Shown piece by piece: positions 25,509 to 36,300 of a stretch of 64,000 nt of DNA. The translations under genes were made by a program, and so were the position numbers. Under the pieces are notes generated by a model. It was not told where the DNA came from and searched no databases. It saw only the letters and a list, made by a program, of their open reading frames with translations. The DNA is taken from the NCBI RefSeq assembly GCF_002002705.1, contig NZ_MUNS01000041.1:434001-498000 (forward strand), in the 5' to 3' direction. The first letter of the stretch is position 1. Each line of letters begins with the position of its first letter. The DNA comes from Polaromonas sp. C04 (lineage in GTDB: Bacteria; Pseudomonadota; Gammaproteobacteria; Burkholderiales; Burkholderiaceae_C).

Positions 25509-26430
25509 GGGGAGGCATGGCAAAGCCTTGCAAATCGCCGGTTTCGGCTTCGGTCACATCATCGGCATCGGCCTCGGGCTGGGCCCAGAACAGGCGGTCC
25601 GGCAGCACATTGCCCATGCCGGGGCGAAAGCCGCCATCGAGGCAGCGGTCCAGATAGCTCAGCGCCTCGCTGGTCGCCGCCGCCAGGTCGCTGCCGCTGG
25701 CAATCAGGGCCGCGAGCGCGGCGGCCAGCGTGTCGCCCGCGCCGCAGAAAGTGGCCTCGAAACGCTCGAACTTCTCGCCGCCGAGCACGGCCTGCGGCGA
25801 GGCCAGCACATTGTCGATGAACTGCTCGGGCAAGGGGATGCCGGTGACCAGTGTGTACGTGACGCCCATCGCCGCCGCCGCCCTGGCAATATCGCGCGCG
25901 CCGGGGCTTTCGTCGCCGCTCCAGTCCGGCAACAGCCAGCGCCACAGCGTGCTGTGGTTTCCAACCAACACGGTGGTCTGCGGCAAAAGCAGCTCACGAA
26001 AGGCATCGAGGTACAGGTCGATCTGTCCCTCGTCCCACCACGACAGGTTGGGCATATAGGCCACAAGTGGTACATCGGCGTAGTCCGAAGCGATTTCGGC
26101 GATGGCGCTGAGGTTCTCGGGGCTGCCCACAAAACCGACCTTGATCACCTGCACCTGGATGTCTTCGAGGATGGTTCGGGCCTGCTCGGTCACGGCTTCC
26201 TCGTCGAAGGCGATGTGCTCGAAAATCTCGGCCGTGTCTCGTATATAGGCGCCTGTCACGACGGGCAAGGCATGTGCGCCGACCGACGCGATGGCGCTCA
26301 CATCGGCCGCCAGGCCGCCCGCGCCGCTGGGATCGCTGGCGTTGAACACCAGCACGCAGGCCGGGCTCGAATCTTCGTCCTCGTCAGCGAGGGTGGTTGG
26401 GGATAAATCCTGGGGTTTGTGGTTTGTCAT
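25492..26430 (-). CDS. thiD: Hydroxymethylpyrimidine/phosphomethylpyrimidine kinase (ThiD-like)
   Basis: This 312-residue PfkB/ribokinase-fold kinase has [41 protein letters not shown] near residue 28 and the anion-hole motif [19 protein letters not shown] near residue 235. ThiD phosphorylates HMP and HMP-P in thiamine synthesis. The acidic N-terminal extension ([13 protein letters not shown]) is not part of the fold. No other thiamine gene is nearby, so a role in vitamin salvage or B6 metabolism cannot be excluded. It is divergent from the rubredoxin gene and overlaps hemL. Confidence 0.85.
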   Translation of the reverse strand: MTNHKPQDLSPTTLADEDEDSSPACVLVFNASDPSGAGGLAADVSAIASVGAHALPVVTGAYIRDTAEIFEHIAFDEEAVTEQARTILEDIQVQVIKVGFVGSPENLSAIAEIASDYADVPLVAYMPNLSWWDEGQIDLYLDAFRELLLPQTTVLVGNHSTLWRWLLPDWSGDESPGARDIARAAAAMGVTYTLVTGIPLPEQFIDNVLASPQAVLGGEKFERFEATFCGAGDTLAAALAALIASGSDLAAATSEALSYLDRCLDGGFRPGMGNVLPDRLFWAQPEADADDVTEAETGDLQGFAMPPHETKH

Positions 26431-26525
26431 AGGCCAAGTCTCGACAAATATCGGCTGATGGTGCTAACTTGGTCACATGAAGCCTAGATACAATTGTTGC
26501 ATTCTATTCGAAGGCCCCTTAAGCT

Positions 26526-26699
26526 GTGACTGACTTTAAAACGTGGATGTGTTTGATTTGCGGATGGATTTATGACGAAGCGGCCGGAGATCCCGACCAT
26601 GACGTTGCGCCCGGGACCGTCTGGGCACAGGTTCCCATGAACTGGACCTGCCCCGAGTGTGGCGCGCGCAAGGAAGACTTCGAAATGGTCCAGATATAA
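26526..26699 (+). CDS. Rubredoxin
   Basis: This 57-residue open frame from the GTG at 26526 reads about VTDFKTWMCLICGWIYDEAAG, with the second half containing MNWTCPECGARKEDFEMVQI. The two CxxC pairs (MCLICG and CPECG) bind one iron atom, the hallmark of rubredoxin. An ATG at 26547 would cut the N-terminus short. It is a small cytoplasmic electron carrier. It is divergent from thiD and sits just before the Pil-Chp operon, a neighbourhood I recall from other Burkholderiales. Confidence 0.93.
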   Translation: MTDFKTWMCLICGWIYDEAAGDPDHDVAPGTVWAQVPMNWTCPECGARKEDFEMVQI

Positions 26700-26763
26700 A
26701 ACATATCGCGCGCAAGGCCTATCGGCCAAGGTCGTTGAAGAAATAATTCGGGAGCAGCTGCCA

Positions 26764-27174
26764 ATGATCACGACTGGATCGGGTTTCAAAGTTCTGGTAA
26801 TCGATGACAGCAACACCATTCGGCGCAGCGCCGAAATCTTTCTCAAGCAGGGTGGCCACGACGTGGTACTGGCAGAGGATGGTTTCGATGCACTGGCCAA
26901 GGTCAACGACCATCAACCCCAACTGATTTTCTGTGACATCCTGATGCCGCGGCTCGACGGCTACCAGACCTGCGCCATCATCAAGCGTAACGCCAGGTTT
27001 GCCGGCGTTCCGGTGGTCATGCTGTCGTCCAAGGATGGCGTCTTCGACAAGGCGCGCGGCCGCATGGTGGGCTCGCAGGACTATCTGACCAAACCATTTA
27101 CCAAAGACCAGCTGCTGCAAGCCGTGCAACAGTTTGGCGAAGCCCGTTCAGGAGTGATTGATGCCGGTTCATAA
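26764..27174 (+). CDS. pilG: Twitching-motility response regulator PilG
   Basis: The ATG at 26764 gives 136 residues; the frame upstream is not coding in style. It is a single receiver domain: FKVLVIDDSNTIRRSAEIFLKQGGHDVVLAEDG, phosphoacceptor Asp in LIFCDILMPRLDGYQTC, and YLTKPFTKDQLLQ. PilG acts on type IV pilus extension. Its stop overlaps pilH by 14 bp, so PilG and PilH are translated together. Confidence 0.93.
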   Translation: MITTGSGFKVLVIDDSNTIRRSAEIFLKQGGHDVVLAEDGFDALAKVNDHQPQLIFCDILMPRLDGYQTCAIIKRNARFAGVPVVMLSSKDGVFDKARGRMVGSQDYLTKPFTKDQLLQAVQQFGEARSGVIDAGS

Positions 27175-27526
27175 AGTGTTGGTGGTGGACGATTCCAAAA
27201 CCGAGTTGATGGTGTTGACCGAGATGCTGGAAAAAAATGGCATGTCCGTGAAAACCGCCGAGAACGCCGAGGAGGCCTTTCGCCGGCTCGCCCAGGAAAA
27301 GCCGGACCTGATTTTGATGGATGTCGTGATGCCCGGGAAAAACGGATTCCAGGTGACGCGCGCGATCTCGCGTGATCCGCAGTACGCGGATGTGCCCATC
27401 ATCATGTGCACCAGCAAAACCCAGGAAACCGATCGGGTCTGGGGCATGCGCCAGGGCGCACGGGACTACATCACCAAGCCGGTGGATGCCAGCGAGTTGA
27501 TGGCCAAGATCAAAGCCTTGAGCTGA
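27161..27526 (+). CDS. pilH: Twitching-motility response regulator PilH
   Basis: The ATG at 27161 gives 121 residues, with CAGGAG as ribosome site; a TTG one codon upstream is an alternative. It is a single receiver domain: HKVLVVDDSKTELMVLTEMLEKNGMSVKTAENAEEA, Asp in LILMDVVMPGKNGFQ, and DYITKPVDASELMAK. PilH is the second response regulator of the Pil-Chp system and modulates pilus retraction or phosphate flow. Confidence 0.93.
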   Translation: MPVHKVLVVDDSKTELMVLTEMLEKNGMSVKTAENAEEAFRRLAQEKPDLILMDVVMPGKNGFQVTRAISRDPQYADVPIIMCTSKTQETDRVWGMRQGARDYITKPVDASELMAKIKALS

Positions 27527-27540
27527 CGCACATCACCCGC

Positions 27541-28071
27541 ATGGCCAATCGCGAAGCCCTCCGACAATTTCAGAGCCATTTGGCGAGCCGCTTGAGCGCG
27601 GCCCGGACCACGGGCGTCGCCGCCTCCTGGCTGGCGGTGGAAGCGGCCAATGTGAAGTATCTTTTTCCATTGAGTCAGTCGGGGGAGATCTTCCCCTGGG
27701 CCAATACCCAGCCTGTACCTTACACCCAGCGCTGGTTTCTCGGCGTTGCCAATTTGCGCGGCGGCCTTTACGGCGTGATTGACCTGGGCAGTTTTGTCGC
27801 TGGCACGGTGCCCGCCTCCCGCGCGGAACCGGTCCGTGATCAGGCGCGGCTGGTGGCCCTGAATTCGGTGCTCGACGTCAATTGCGCGTTGCTGATTGAC
27901 CGCCTTGTTGGCCTTCGCAGCATGGATTCATTTATTGATTCTGCGCCTGCCCCCGACACAGCGCCCGGCTATTTCGGCAGCGGGTACACCGACGCCGATG
28001 GCGCGCACTGGCAGGAAATCAACCTGCAGTCGCTCTCGCAACAACCCCGATTCCTGAGCATCAGCGCTTGA
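27541..28071 (+). CDS. pilI: CheW-like coupling protein PilI
   Basis: This 176-residue CheW-domain protein starts MANREALRQFQSHLASRLSAAR and carries WLAVEAANVKYLFPLSQSGEIFPWANTQPVPYTQRWFLGVANLRGGLYGVIDLGSF, typical of PilI. It couples the receptor PilJ to the ChpA kinase. It lies between pilH and pilJ; the pilJ ATG follows its stop without a gap. Confidence 0.92.
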   Translation: MANREALRQFQSHLASRLSAARTTGVAASWLAVEAANVKYLFPLSQSGEIFPWANTQPVPYTQRWFLGVANLRGGLYGVIDLGSFVAGTVPASRAEPVRDQARLVALNSVLDVNCALLIDRLVGLRSMDSFIDSAPAPDTAPGYFGSGYTDADGAHWQEINLQSLSQQPRFLSISA

Positions 28072-30354
28072 ATGTCTTCGCAAGGTCGCACTACCATGTC
28101 CCTCGTCAATCAAATTGAAAAACCGTTCCAGGCCAGCGCTTCGGCAGTGATCGACGTCACCATGGCGGGTAGCGTGGACATGAGGGCGGACCGGGCCGAA
28201 GCCGTGGCGTCGGAACACGCTCATTCCGAAGACTTCAGCGACAGCCGCATGCCGCCCGGGGACGCGGAACAGGAGTCTTCGGACGCAGGGCTGCTCAGCA
28301 TTCCCTTGCTGGGGACTCGCACTGCGGCGCAGCACCAGCGGATTCTTGCGATATTGCTGGGCTTGGCCTTGGTGGTGCTGGCGCTGGTCACTTTCTTCGC
28401 ACTGAACCAGGCCGACAGGGTGGCCCAGCAGGTGGCGGCCACCGGCCAGTCACTGATGCAGTCGCAGCGCCTGGCCAAGTCGGTGTCACAGGCGCTGGTG
28501 GGCAGCGCGCCGGCATTTCCGGATGTGAAGGAAAGCGCCGATGTGCTGGCCAAAACGGTGCGCGGGCTCAAGAGCGGCAGCGACTCGATGCGGCTGACCG
28601 CGGTGAGCGAGGCCGACGCATCCGAGCTTGACAAAATTACTCCCTTGATGGAGCGCGCCGAGAAGAACGCCAAGATCGTGCTGGGCCAGCAAAAGATTCT
28701 GACCCAGGTCGGCAGCGCGCTGCGGACCATCAATCGGCAGTCTTCCGATCTGCTGGAAATCGCCGAGACGGTTTCATCGCTCAAGCTGCAGCAAAATGCG
28801 CCCTCGACGGAAATTTCCGCCGCCGGCCAGCTGGTGATGCTGACCCAGCGCATTGGCAAATCCGCCAATGAGTTCCTGACTACCGAAGGGGTGAGCCCCG
28901 AGGCGGTGTTTCTGCTCGGCAAGGATTTGAATTCCTTCAAGGAAATTTCACAGGGCCTGCTCGATGGCAGCCCGGAGCTGCGCCTGACGCCAGCGAAGGA
29001 CCCGCAGACCCGTGAGCAGCTCGCGGCCCTGATGAAGCTGTACGAGCAGACGCGCACCGAGGCCGGCGCCATTCTTGGCAATTTGCAGGGGTTGGTGGCG
29101 GCGCGTGAGGCGCAAGCGGCCATCATCTCCGACAGCGAGCCCCTGCGGCGCGATCTGGAAGGCCTGCAGAGCCAGCTTTCGTCCCGCAGCGGGCTCAGTT
29201 CGGGCTCCCTGGTGGCACTCATTTTGTCTGCACTTTTCGCTTTGGCCTGTGCGGCCGGGCTGGCTTACGTTCAGCTGCAGGACAGTCGTCAGCGCCAGGG
29301 GCTGGCCGACCAGCAACGGCTTGAAGCCGAGCGCCAGGAGCAGGAGGCCAAGCGCATCAACGATGCCAACCAGGCGGCGATTTTGCGGCTCATGAACGAA
29401 TTGCAAACCGTGGCGGAAGGCGACCTGACCCAGGAAGCCACCGTGACGGAGGACATCACCGGGGCCATCGCCGATTCCGTCAACTACACCGTGGAGGAGT
29501 TGCGTTTGCTGGTGGGCAACGTGCAGACCACGGCGTCGCGTGTCGCCCAGACCACCGCCCAGGTGGAGAACACTTCCACCGAATTGCTGGCGACTTCCGG
29601 CGAGCAGTTGCGCGAGATTCATGCGGCCGGCCAGTCCGTGCTGGACATGGCCGGCCGGATTAACCAGGTGTCTTCGCAGGCGCAGGAGTCGGCCTCGGTG
29701 GCCCGGCAGTCCTTGCAGGCGGCCGAGTCGGGTCTGATGGCCGTGCAAAACGCCATCGGGGGCATGAACTCGATCCGCGACCAGATCCAGGAAACCTCCA
29801 AACGGATCAAGCGGCTGGGTGAGTCCTCGCAGGAGATTGGCGAAATCACGGAGCTGATCTCCGACATTACCGAGCAGACCAACGTGCTGGCCCTGAATGC
29901 TGCCATTCAGGCGGCCTCGGCGGGCGATGCCGGTCGCGGCTTCTCGGTGGTGGCAGAAGAAGTGCAGCGCCTGGCGGAGCGTTCCGCCGACGCGACACGC
30001 CAGATCTCCGCACTGGTCAAGGCCATTCAGACCGATACGCAGGATGCGGTCGCCGCGATGGAGCGTTCCACCCACGGTGTGGTCGAGGGCGCCAAGCTGT
30101 CCGACAACGCCGGCACGGCGCTGTCGGAAATTGACCGTGTGTCGCGCAGGCTGGCGGAGCTGATCGAGCAGATCTCGCATGCGGCGTCGCAGGAGGCAGC
30201 GTCCGCCAACGTGGTGGCGGGCAACATCCAGCATATTTTCGCGGTGACGGAGCAGACCGGTGAAGGCACGCGCTCGACGGCACAGCAGGTCCGTGAGCTG
30301 TCCCGCATGGCCGAGGAACTGCGCCAGTCCGTGTCCCGATTCAAGATCAGCTGA
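28072..30354 (+). CDS. pilJ: Methyl-accepting chemotaxis protein PilJ
   Basis: This 760-residue receptor has a first membrane helix near residues 87-107 (HQRILAILLGLALVVLALVTFFALNQ), a PilJ-type periplasmic region, a second helix near 382-402 (LVALILSALFALACAAGLAYVQL), a HAMP region, and a signalling hairpin near 592-650. The tip ITEQTNVLALNAAIQAASAGDAGRGFSVVAEEVQRLAERSADATRQI is the conserved MCP core. The ATG at 28072 directly follows the pilI stop; an ATG 8 codons later is an alternative. Confidence 0.94.
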   Translation: MSSQGRTTMSLVNQIEKPFQASASAVIDVTMAGSVDMRADRAEAVASEHAHSEDFSDSRMPPGDAEQESSDAGLLSIPLLGTRTAAQHQRILAILLGLALVVLALVTFFALNQADRVAQQVAATGQSLMQSQRLAKSVSQALVGSAPAFPDVKESADVLAKTVRGLKSGSDSMRLTAVSEADASELDKITPLMERAEKNAKIVLGQQKILTQVGSALRTINRQSSDLLEIAETVSSLKLQQNAPSTEISAAGQLVMLTQRIGKSANEFLTTEGVSPEAVFLLGKDLNSFKEISQGLLDGSPELRLTPAKDPQTREQLAALMKLYEQTRTEAGAILGNLQGLVAAREAQAAIISDSEPLRRDLEGLQSQLSSRSGLSSGSLVALILSALFALACAAGLAYVQLQDSRQRQGLADQQRLEAERQEQEAKRINDANQAAILRLMNELQTVAEGDLTQEATVTEDITGAIADSVNYTVEELRLLVGNVQTTASRVAQTTAQVENTSTELLATSGEQLREIHAAGQSVLDMAGRINQVSSQAQESASVARQSLQAAESGLMAVQNAIGGMNSIRDQIQETSKRIKRLGESSQEIGEITELISDITEQTNVLALNAAIQAASAGDAGRGFSVVAEEVQRLAERSADATRQISALVKAIQTDTQDAVAAMERSTHGVVEGAKLSDNAGTALSEIDRVSRRLAELIEQISHAASQEAASANVVAGNIQHIFAVTEQTGEGTRSTAQQVRELSRMAEELRQSVSRFKIS

Positions 30355-30386
30355 TTTCTGCCCTTCACGTATCCGTTATTGCCCGA

Positions 30387-33300
30387 GTGGATCCCTCCAT
30401 GCAGTTCAACCAAGCCGGTTCCGCAGCCCTCGCCACCGATCCCGACCAGGCGGCCCACGATCTCGGGCCGCTGGCGTGGGTGCTGGACGAGATTCGCAAG
30501 TCGCTGGATGGCGCCACCCGATCCCTCAAGCGATTTGCACGGGAGGCCGAAACCGCCAGAGGATCGAATCTCGCCGACATCGATACCGGCCAATTGCGCA
30601 TTGCACGCCAGCAACTTCATCAATCCGTGGGTGCGATGGAGATGGTGGGCCTGGGGGCGCCGGCCCATGTGCTGCGCGCCATGGAGGCCGCCGTACAAAG
30701 GTTCTTCCAGCATCCGGAGTTGTGCACCGACGAGGCAGCCACCAAGGTCGAGCGTGCCGGCTTCGCACTGACCGAGTATCTGCAAGCGGTCTTGAGCGGC
30801 AGGCCGGTATCGTCCGTGGCCCTGTTTCCCCAGTACCGGGACGTGCAGTTGCTGGCCGGCGGCGATCGCGTGCATCCGGCCGACCTGTGGCCGATGCAGT
30901 GGCACTGGACGGACCCCGTTCTGGCGCCCGGCCAGCCGGCGCGCCACTACGACGCGGTGGCCCGCAGCGAGGTCGATGAAGCGGTACTGAAGATCATGCG
31001 GAGCGGCGACGTGGCGGCCGCACAGGGTTTGCGCGACCTCAGCCTGAGCCTTGCCGCCGCGCAAACGGCGCCGCAGCCGGCGTCTTTCTGGAAAATTTGC
31101 GCTGCGTACTTCGAAGCCCTGGCGGCAAAGCTGGTTCCGGTCGATATCTATGTCAAGCGGGCCGCTTCGCGCATCCTGCTGCAGTACTCCACGCTCGCGC
31201 GCGGTGATCAGGGTGTGTCGGACCGGCTGGCGCAGGACCTGCTCTTTTTCTGTGCGCAGGCCGTGCCGACCCGTCCGGATGAGGCGCCGGCGCTGTCGGC
31301 CGTTCGTCTGGCCTATGGATTGGCGCATTTCGAGCCGGTCGACTATGAGGTGCGTCGGTTTGGCCGCTATGACCCGGCGTTGCTGGGCCAGGCCCGCAAG
31401 CGTATTGAGACGGCCAAGGAGAGCTGGTCGGCGTTGTCCGGCGGCGATGTCAGCAAACTCAGGAATGTGGCCGACCACTTCAATCTGGTGAGCGAGTTGC
31501 TGGTCAGGCTGCACCCGGTCAGCGAGTCGATGGCGCAGGCCCTGGTAAACACCGTCGACGCCACGGTTCGTTCCGGCAGACCCCCGGCCACCGAGCTGGC
31601 GATGGAGGTGGCCACCTCCATCCTGTATCTCGAGGCGGCCTTTGAAGATATGGAGCTCGGCGAACAGGAACTGGGCGCCCGGACGGCCCGGTTGGGCGAC
31701 CGGCTCGAGCGCGTGCGCAATGGCGGACAGCCCGAGCCGCTGGAGCCGTGGATGGAGGAGCTGTATCGCCGCGTCAGCGACCGCCAGACCATGGGGACCG
31801 TGGTCGGTGAACTGCGCACGGCATTGTCCGAAATCGAGAGGGCACTCGACCAGTTCTTCCGCGACCCGCGCGACAAAACGGTGCTGCGGGACGTGCCCGG
31901 CCAGTTTGCGCAAATGCGCGGCGTGCTTTCGGTTCTGGGCCTGGAGCAGGCGTCGCTCGCGGTGCTGCGCATGCGTGACAGCACGGAGCAGATGCTGGTC
32001 ACCGATATCGACAAGGCACACGTCCACGCCGCAGGAACCTTCGACAAGCTGGGCAACAATCTGGGCGCGCTCGGCTTCCTGATCGACATGCTGAGTTACC
32101 AGCCGGCGCTGGCCAAGAAGCTGTTTGTCTACGACGACATAGGGGGTGAGCTCAAGCCCCTGATGGGGCGCGCCGCGCCGCCGGCCGCGGTGGCGCCGGC
32201 CGCGGCGTCCGCCCCCGTCAGCGCCGACTTGCTGTCGCAGGAGTTGCGCTTGGTCGTGAGCGGTGCGGGTCCGGACCTCGCGCAGGCGGGCCTGACGGCC
32301 AAACTCGATGCGCTGGCGGCCCGCGCCGCACTGGCCGAGCAGCCGGGTCTGGCCAGGTCGGCACGCAATGCGTCAGCTGCGATGTCGGCACAGGATGGCA
32401 GCGCTGCCGCGGATGCCATGGCGCAGCTGGCTGCGGCCGCGAGCCCGGCACCGGCAATGGACGCGCCCGCCGTGGCGCAGCCCGATATCGAAGAGGACGA
32501 TCTGCGCGGCATCTTCCTGGACGAGGCGCGCGAGGTCCTGCAAAGCGGTCTGGCAGCAGTGGGGTCGCTGGCCGAGGACACCCACGACCAGAGCCGGCAA
32601 ACAACGCTGCGCCGCGCCTTCCATACCCTCAAAGGCAGTTCGCGGATGGTCGGATTGCATGAATTCGGCGAAGCCGCCTGGGCAATGGAGCAGTTGTTCA
32701 ACACCCGGCTGGCCGATCACACACCCGTCGACGCTGCACTGCAGGATTTGTCCCAGGACGTGCTGCTGGGTTTTGGCCGCTGGGTGGAAGCGATCGCCAC
32801 CCAGCACGACACCGCCTGGCGGGCCGCAACTTTTGTCACCGCCGCAGATGCGCTGCGAACCGAAAATCGGCACCTCGCACTGGTGCTGCCTGGCGATGCG
32901 GCGGCTGCGGCCACCCCGCAGCAGGCGGCAGTCCCCGAGCTGGTGGCGCCCGAGGTGGATCCAGATGTCGAGAACACGCAGTCTGCGCAAGAAGCCGCCG
33001 GGAGCCTGCCTGCCGAATCGACACGCGCACCGCTGACAGATTTTGGCGAGATTGACTTTGCCGGCCTCATGTCGGTCTCCGAGGCGACGCTGCCCGCGCC
33101 ACTGGCGGGAGAGGCTGTCCCGTTCGATCTGGACAGCCTGTTCTCCACCGAGCCCTATCGGGAGACCCAGCCACCCGCAACAACCGCTGTGCCGGAGCCC
33201 GACGAGTGGGTCGCTTTCGCGACCGCTTTGGAAGCTGGGCTGCCCGCGGTGCCCGCGCATGAACCGGCGTTGACGGGTGCGCCTGCCGAGCCCGAATCGG

Positions 33301-36300
33301 CCCGGCCGGAACCACCTTTGGGGTCGGAGCCTGAGAGTCCGGCGGGCGCGGCCAGCGACGAGCCGGTCAAGGTGATTGGTCCGCTACGCATCGGTATCCC
33401 GCTGTTCAACGTTTATCTGAACGAAGCCGACGAGTGGTCGCGCCGGCTGGTCACCGAGTTGGCCGAGTGGGCCATGGAATTGCACCAGCCGCTCCCCGAT
33501 TCCACCGTCGCGCTGGCGCATTCGCTGGCGGGCAGCTCTGCCGCCGTCGGTTTCCATGCGCTGTCGGAGCTCGCGCGTGGCCTGGAACATGCGCTGTTGC
33601 ACGTGCAGTTGCAGACGCGCGGAACGCCCTGGCAGGGCAAAGTCTTCAACGACGCCGCCGATGACATCCGGCGCTTGCTGCATCAGTTCGCCGCCGGTTT
33701 CCTGAAGGATCCCAATGAGGAGGTGTTGTTGGCGCTCAGCGGTGTTCTGGCTGCGGAGCCGCCGGCCGAGGCCGCCGTTCAGGACACTGCGCAAGAAGAG
33801 ACGCCAGCGCAGGATGCCGCGCCCCTCACCAATGTGGTTGAGCTGGGTCGCCTGGCCCCGGTGCCGATGCGATTTTCGGCGCCCCCGCAAACACCTGCCG
33901 AAACCCGCACGATCACGCAGGAGCGGCACGACGATATCGACGCGGTCGACGCCGTAGACCGCGATTTGTTCCCGATCTTTGAAGAAGAAGCGGCGGAACT
34001 GCTGCCCCAGTTGGGCGGAGCCTTGCGCCAGTGGTCGGCCCGCCCCGCCAATCAGGGTGCGCGCAGCGAAGTGCTGCGCACCCTGCACACGCTCAAGGGC
34101 AGCGCGCGGCTGGCCGGTGCGCTGCGGCTGGGCGAAATGGCCCACCTGCTGGAGTCCGACATCGAGCATCTCGGCACGGACGAACTGCAAACGCAGCAAC
34201 TGGAGCCGCTGCTGGCGCGTTTTGATGCGATGCAGGGTATTTTTGACCACTTGCGGCAGGCGCAGGCCATGGCCGAGCCCGCGCACCTGTTGCCATTGGC
34301 AACAACCCTGCAGGAGGCGGCGCCGCCGGCCACGCCAGCCGCCGCGACTGCCGTCGAATCCGGTACGGCGGCAGCGCCGCCAAAGCGCGGCGTGATTGCC
34401 TTGCCGGCCAGCAACGTGCTGGCGCCGCTGCGCCAGGCCTCGAATCACGCCGTGCGGGTGCGCTCCCAGTTGCTGGACCGGCTCGTGAACCAGGCCGGCG
34501 AGGTCATGATCACGCGCACGCGGCTGGAGTCCGAGATCGGCCAGTTGCGCGCCTCCCTGGGCGACCTCACAGGCAACCTGGACCGCTTGCGCCAGCAGTT
34601 GCGCGACATCGAGTTGCAGGCAGAAACGCAGATGCAGTCGCGTCTGGCCCAGGCCAAGGATTCGCAGCAGACCTTCGACCCACTGGAATTCGACCGCTTT
34701 ACCCGGGTGCAGGAACTGACCCGCATGATGGCCGAATCGGTGAACGACGTCGCTACCGTGCAGCGCAGCCTGCAGCGCACGGTCGAGGCCACCGAAGATG
34801 ATTTGAATGCCCAGGCGCGCCAGACCCGCGAGCTGCAGCGCGACCTGCTGCGCACGCGCATGGTGGAGTTCGAGGGCATTTCGGACCGCCTGTACCGTGT
34901 GGTGCGGCAGGCTTCCAAGGAAACGGGCCGGCAGGTCAAGCTCGACATCATGGGCGGCTCCATCGAGATGGATCGCGGCGTGCTGGACCGCATGACCCCC
35001 GCGTTTGAACACCTGCTGCGCAATTGCGTCGCGCACGGCATCGAAGACGCCGAGGTGCGCACCCGGCTCGGCAAGGATCCTGTGGGCACCATCACGATTG
35101 GCCTGCATCAGGCCGGCAACGATGTCTCGGTCGAATTTCGCGACGATGGCGCCGGGCTGGATGTTGCCGGCATTCGCGAAAAAGCGCTGGCACAGGGCCT
35201 GATTTCGGCGCACCAGGCGCTGTCGGATGCAGAGGCCGCCGATTTCATTTTCATGCCGGGTTTTTCCACGGCGGCCCAGGTGAACGAGCTGGCCGGGCGC
35301 GGTATCGGCATGGATGTCGTGCGTGCCGAAGTCAACGCACTGGGCGGGCGCATCGAGACCACGACCGAGGCGGGCAAGGGCGCCGGCTTCAAGCTGGTAT
35401 TGCCTTTGACCACGGCGGTCACCCAGGTGGTCATGCTGCGCACGGGCAGCCAGTTGATCGGCGTGCCTTCCAACCTGGTGGAAATTGTGCGCCGTGCCAC
35501 CGCCAGAGAATTGCAGCAGGCCTACAACAGCGGCACGTTCGATTTTGGCGGGGAGTCGATCCCGTTTTTCTGGTCGGGCGCGCTATTGCAGACCTCCGGC
35601 AGAAGCAGCGAAACCCAGGGCAAGACACTGCCGGTCCTGGTGCTGCGCAGCGCGGCGCAGCGTGTGGCGCTGCACGTCGATGAAGTGCTGGGCAACCAGG
35701 AGGTGGTGGTGAAAAACCTTGGGCCGCAGCTGTCCCGCTTGCCCGGGCTGGCCGGCATGACTGTACTGGCCTCGGGTGCGGCGGTACTGATTTACAACCC
35801 GGTAGCGCTGGCCTCGGTGTATGGCGAGCAGGCCCGGTCGATGAGCGCCGACCAGGCGCAGCCCGACATTCTGGAGCACGCGGGCTCGGGTGCTGCGGGA
35901 GGGGCCGCTGCGCTCGCGTTGCCACCCCAAGTCCCCTTGATCCTGGTGGTCGACGATTCCATCACGGTGCGCCGTGTGACGCAGCGCCTGCTGCAGCGCG
36001 AAGGCTATCGGGTGGCGCTGGCCGTGGACGGTTTGCAGGCGCTGGAGCGGCTGGCCGAGGAGCGTCCGGCGCTCGTGCTGTCCGACATCGAAATGCCGCG
36101 CATGGATGGTTTCGATCTGGCGCGCAACATCCGGGGCGACCAGCACATGCACGATTTGCCGATCGTCATGATCACCTCGCGCATTGCCGAGAAACACCGC
36201 GAGCACGCCAAGCAACTGGGCGTCAACCACTACCTGGGCAAGCCCTATTCGGAAGAAGAGTTGCTGAGCCTGGTGCGGCGCTATTGCGCCACGGAAATTC

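Noticed and set aside
26659-26763. Upstream extension of pilG
   Set aside because: The extra 35 residues lie across the end of rubredoxin and show no receiver sequence; the ATG at 26764 fits the family.
30027-32027. A 666-residue open frame opposite the start of chpA
   Set aside because: It spans the pilJ-chpA junction in antisense and shows no family sequence.
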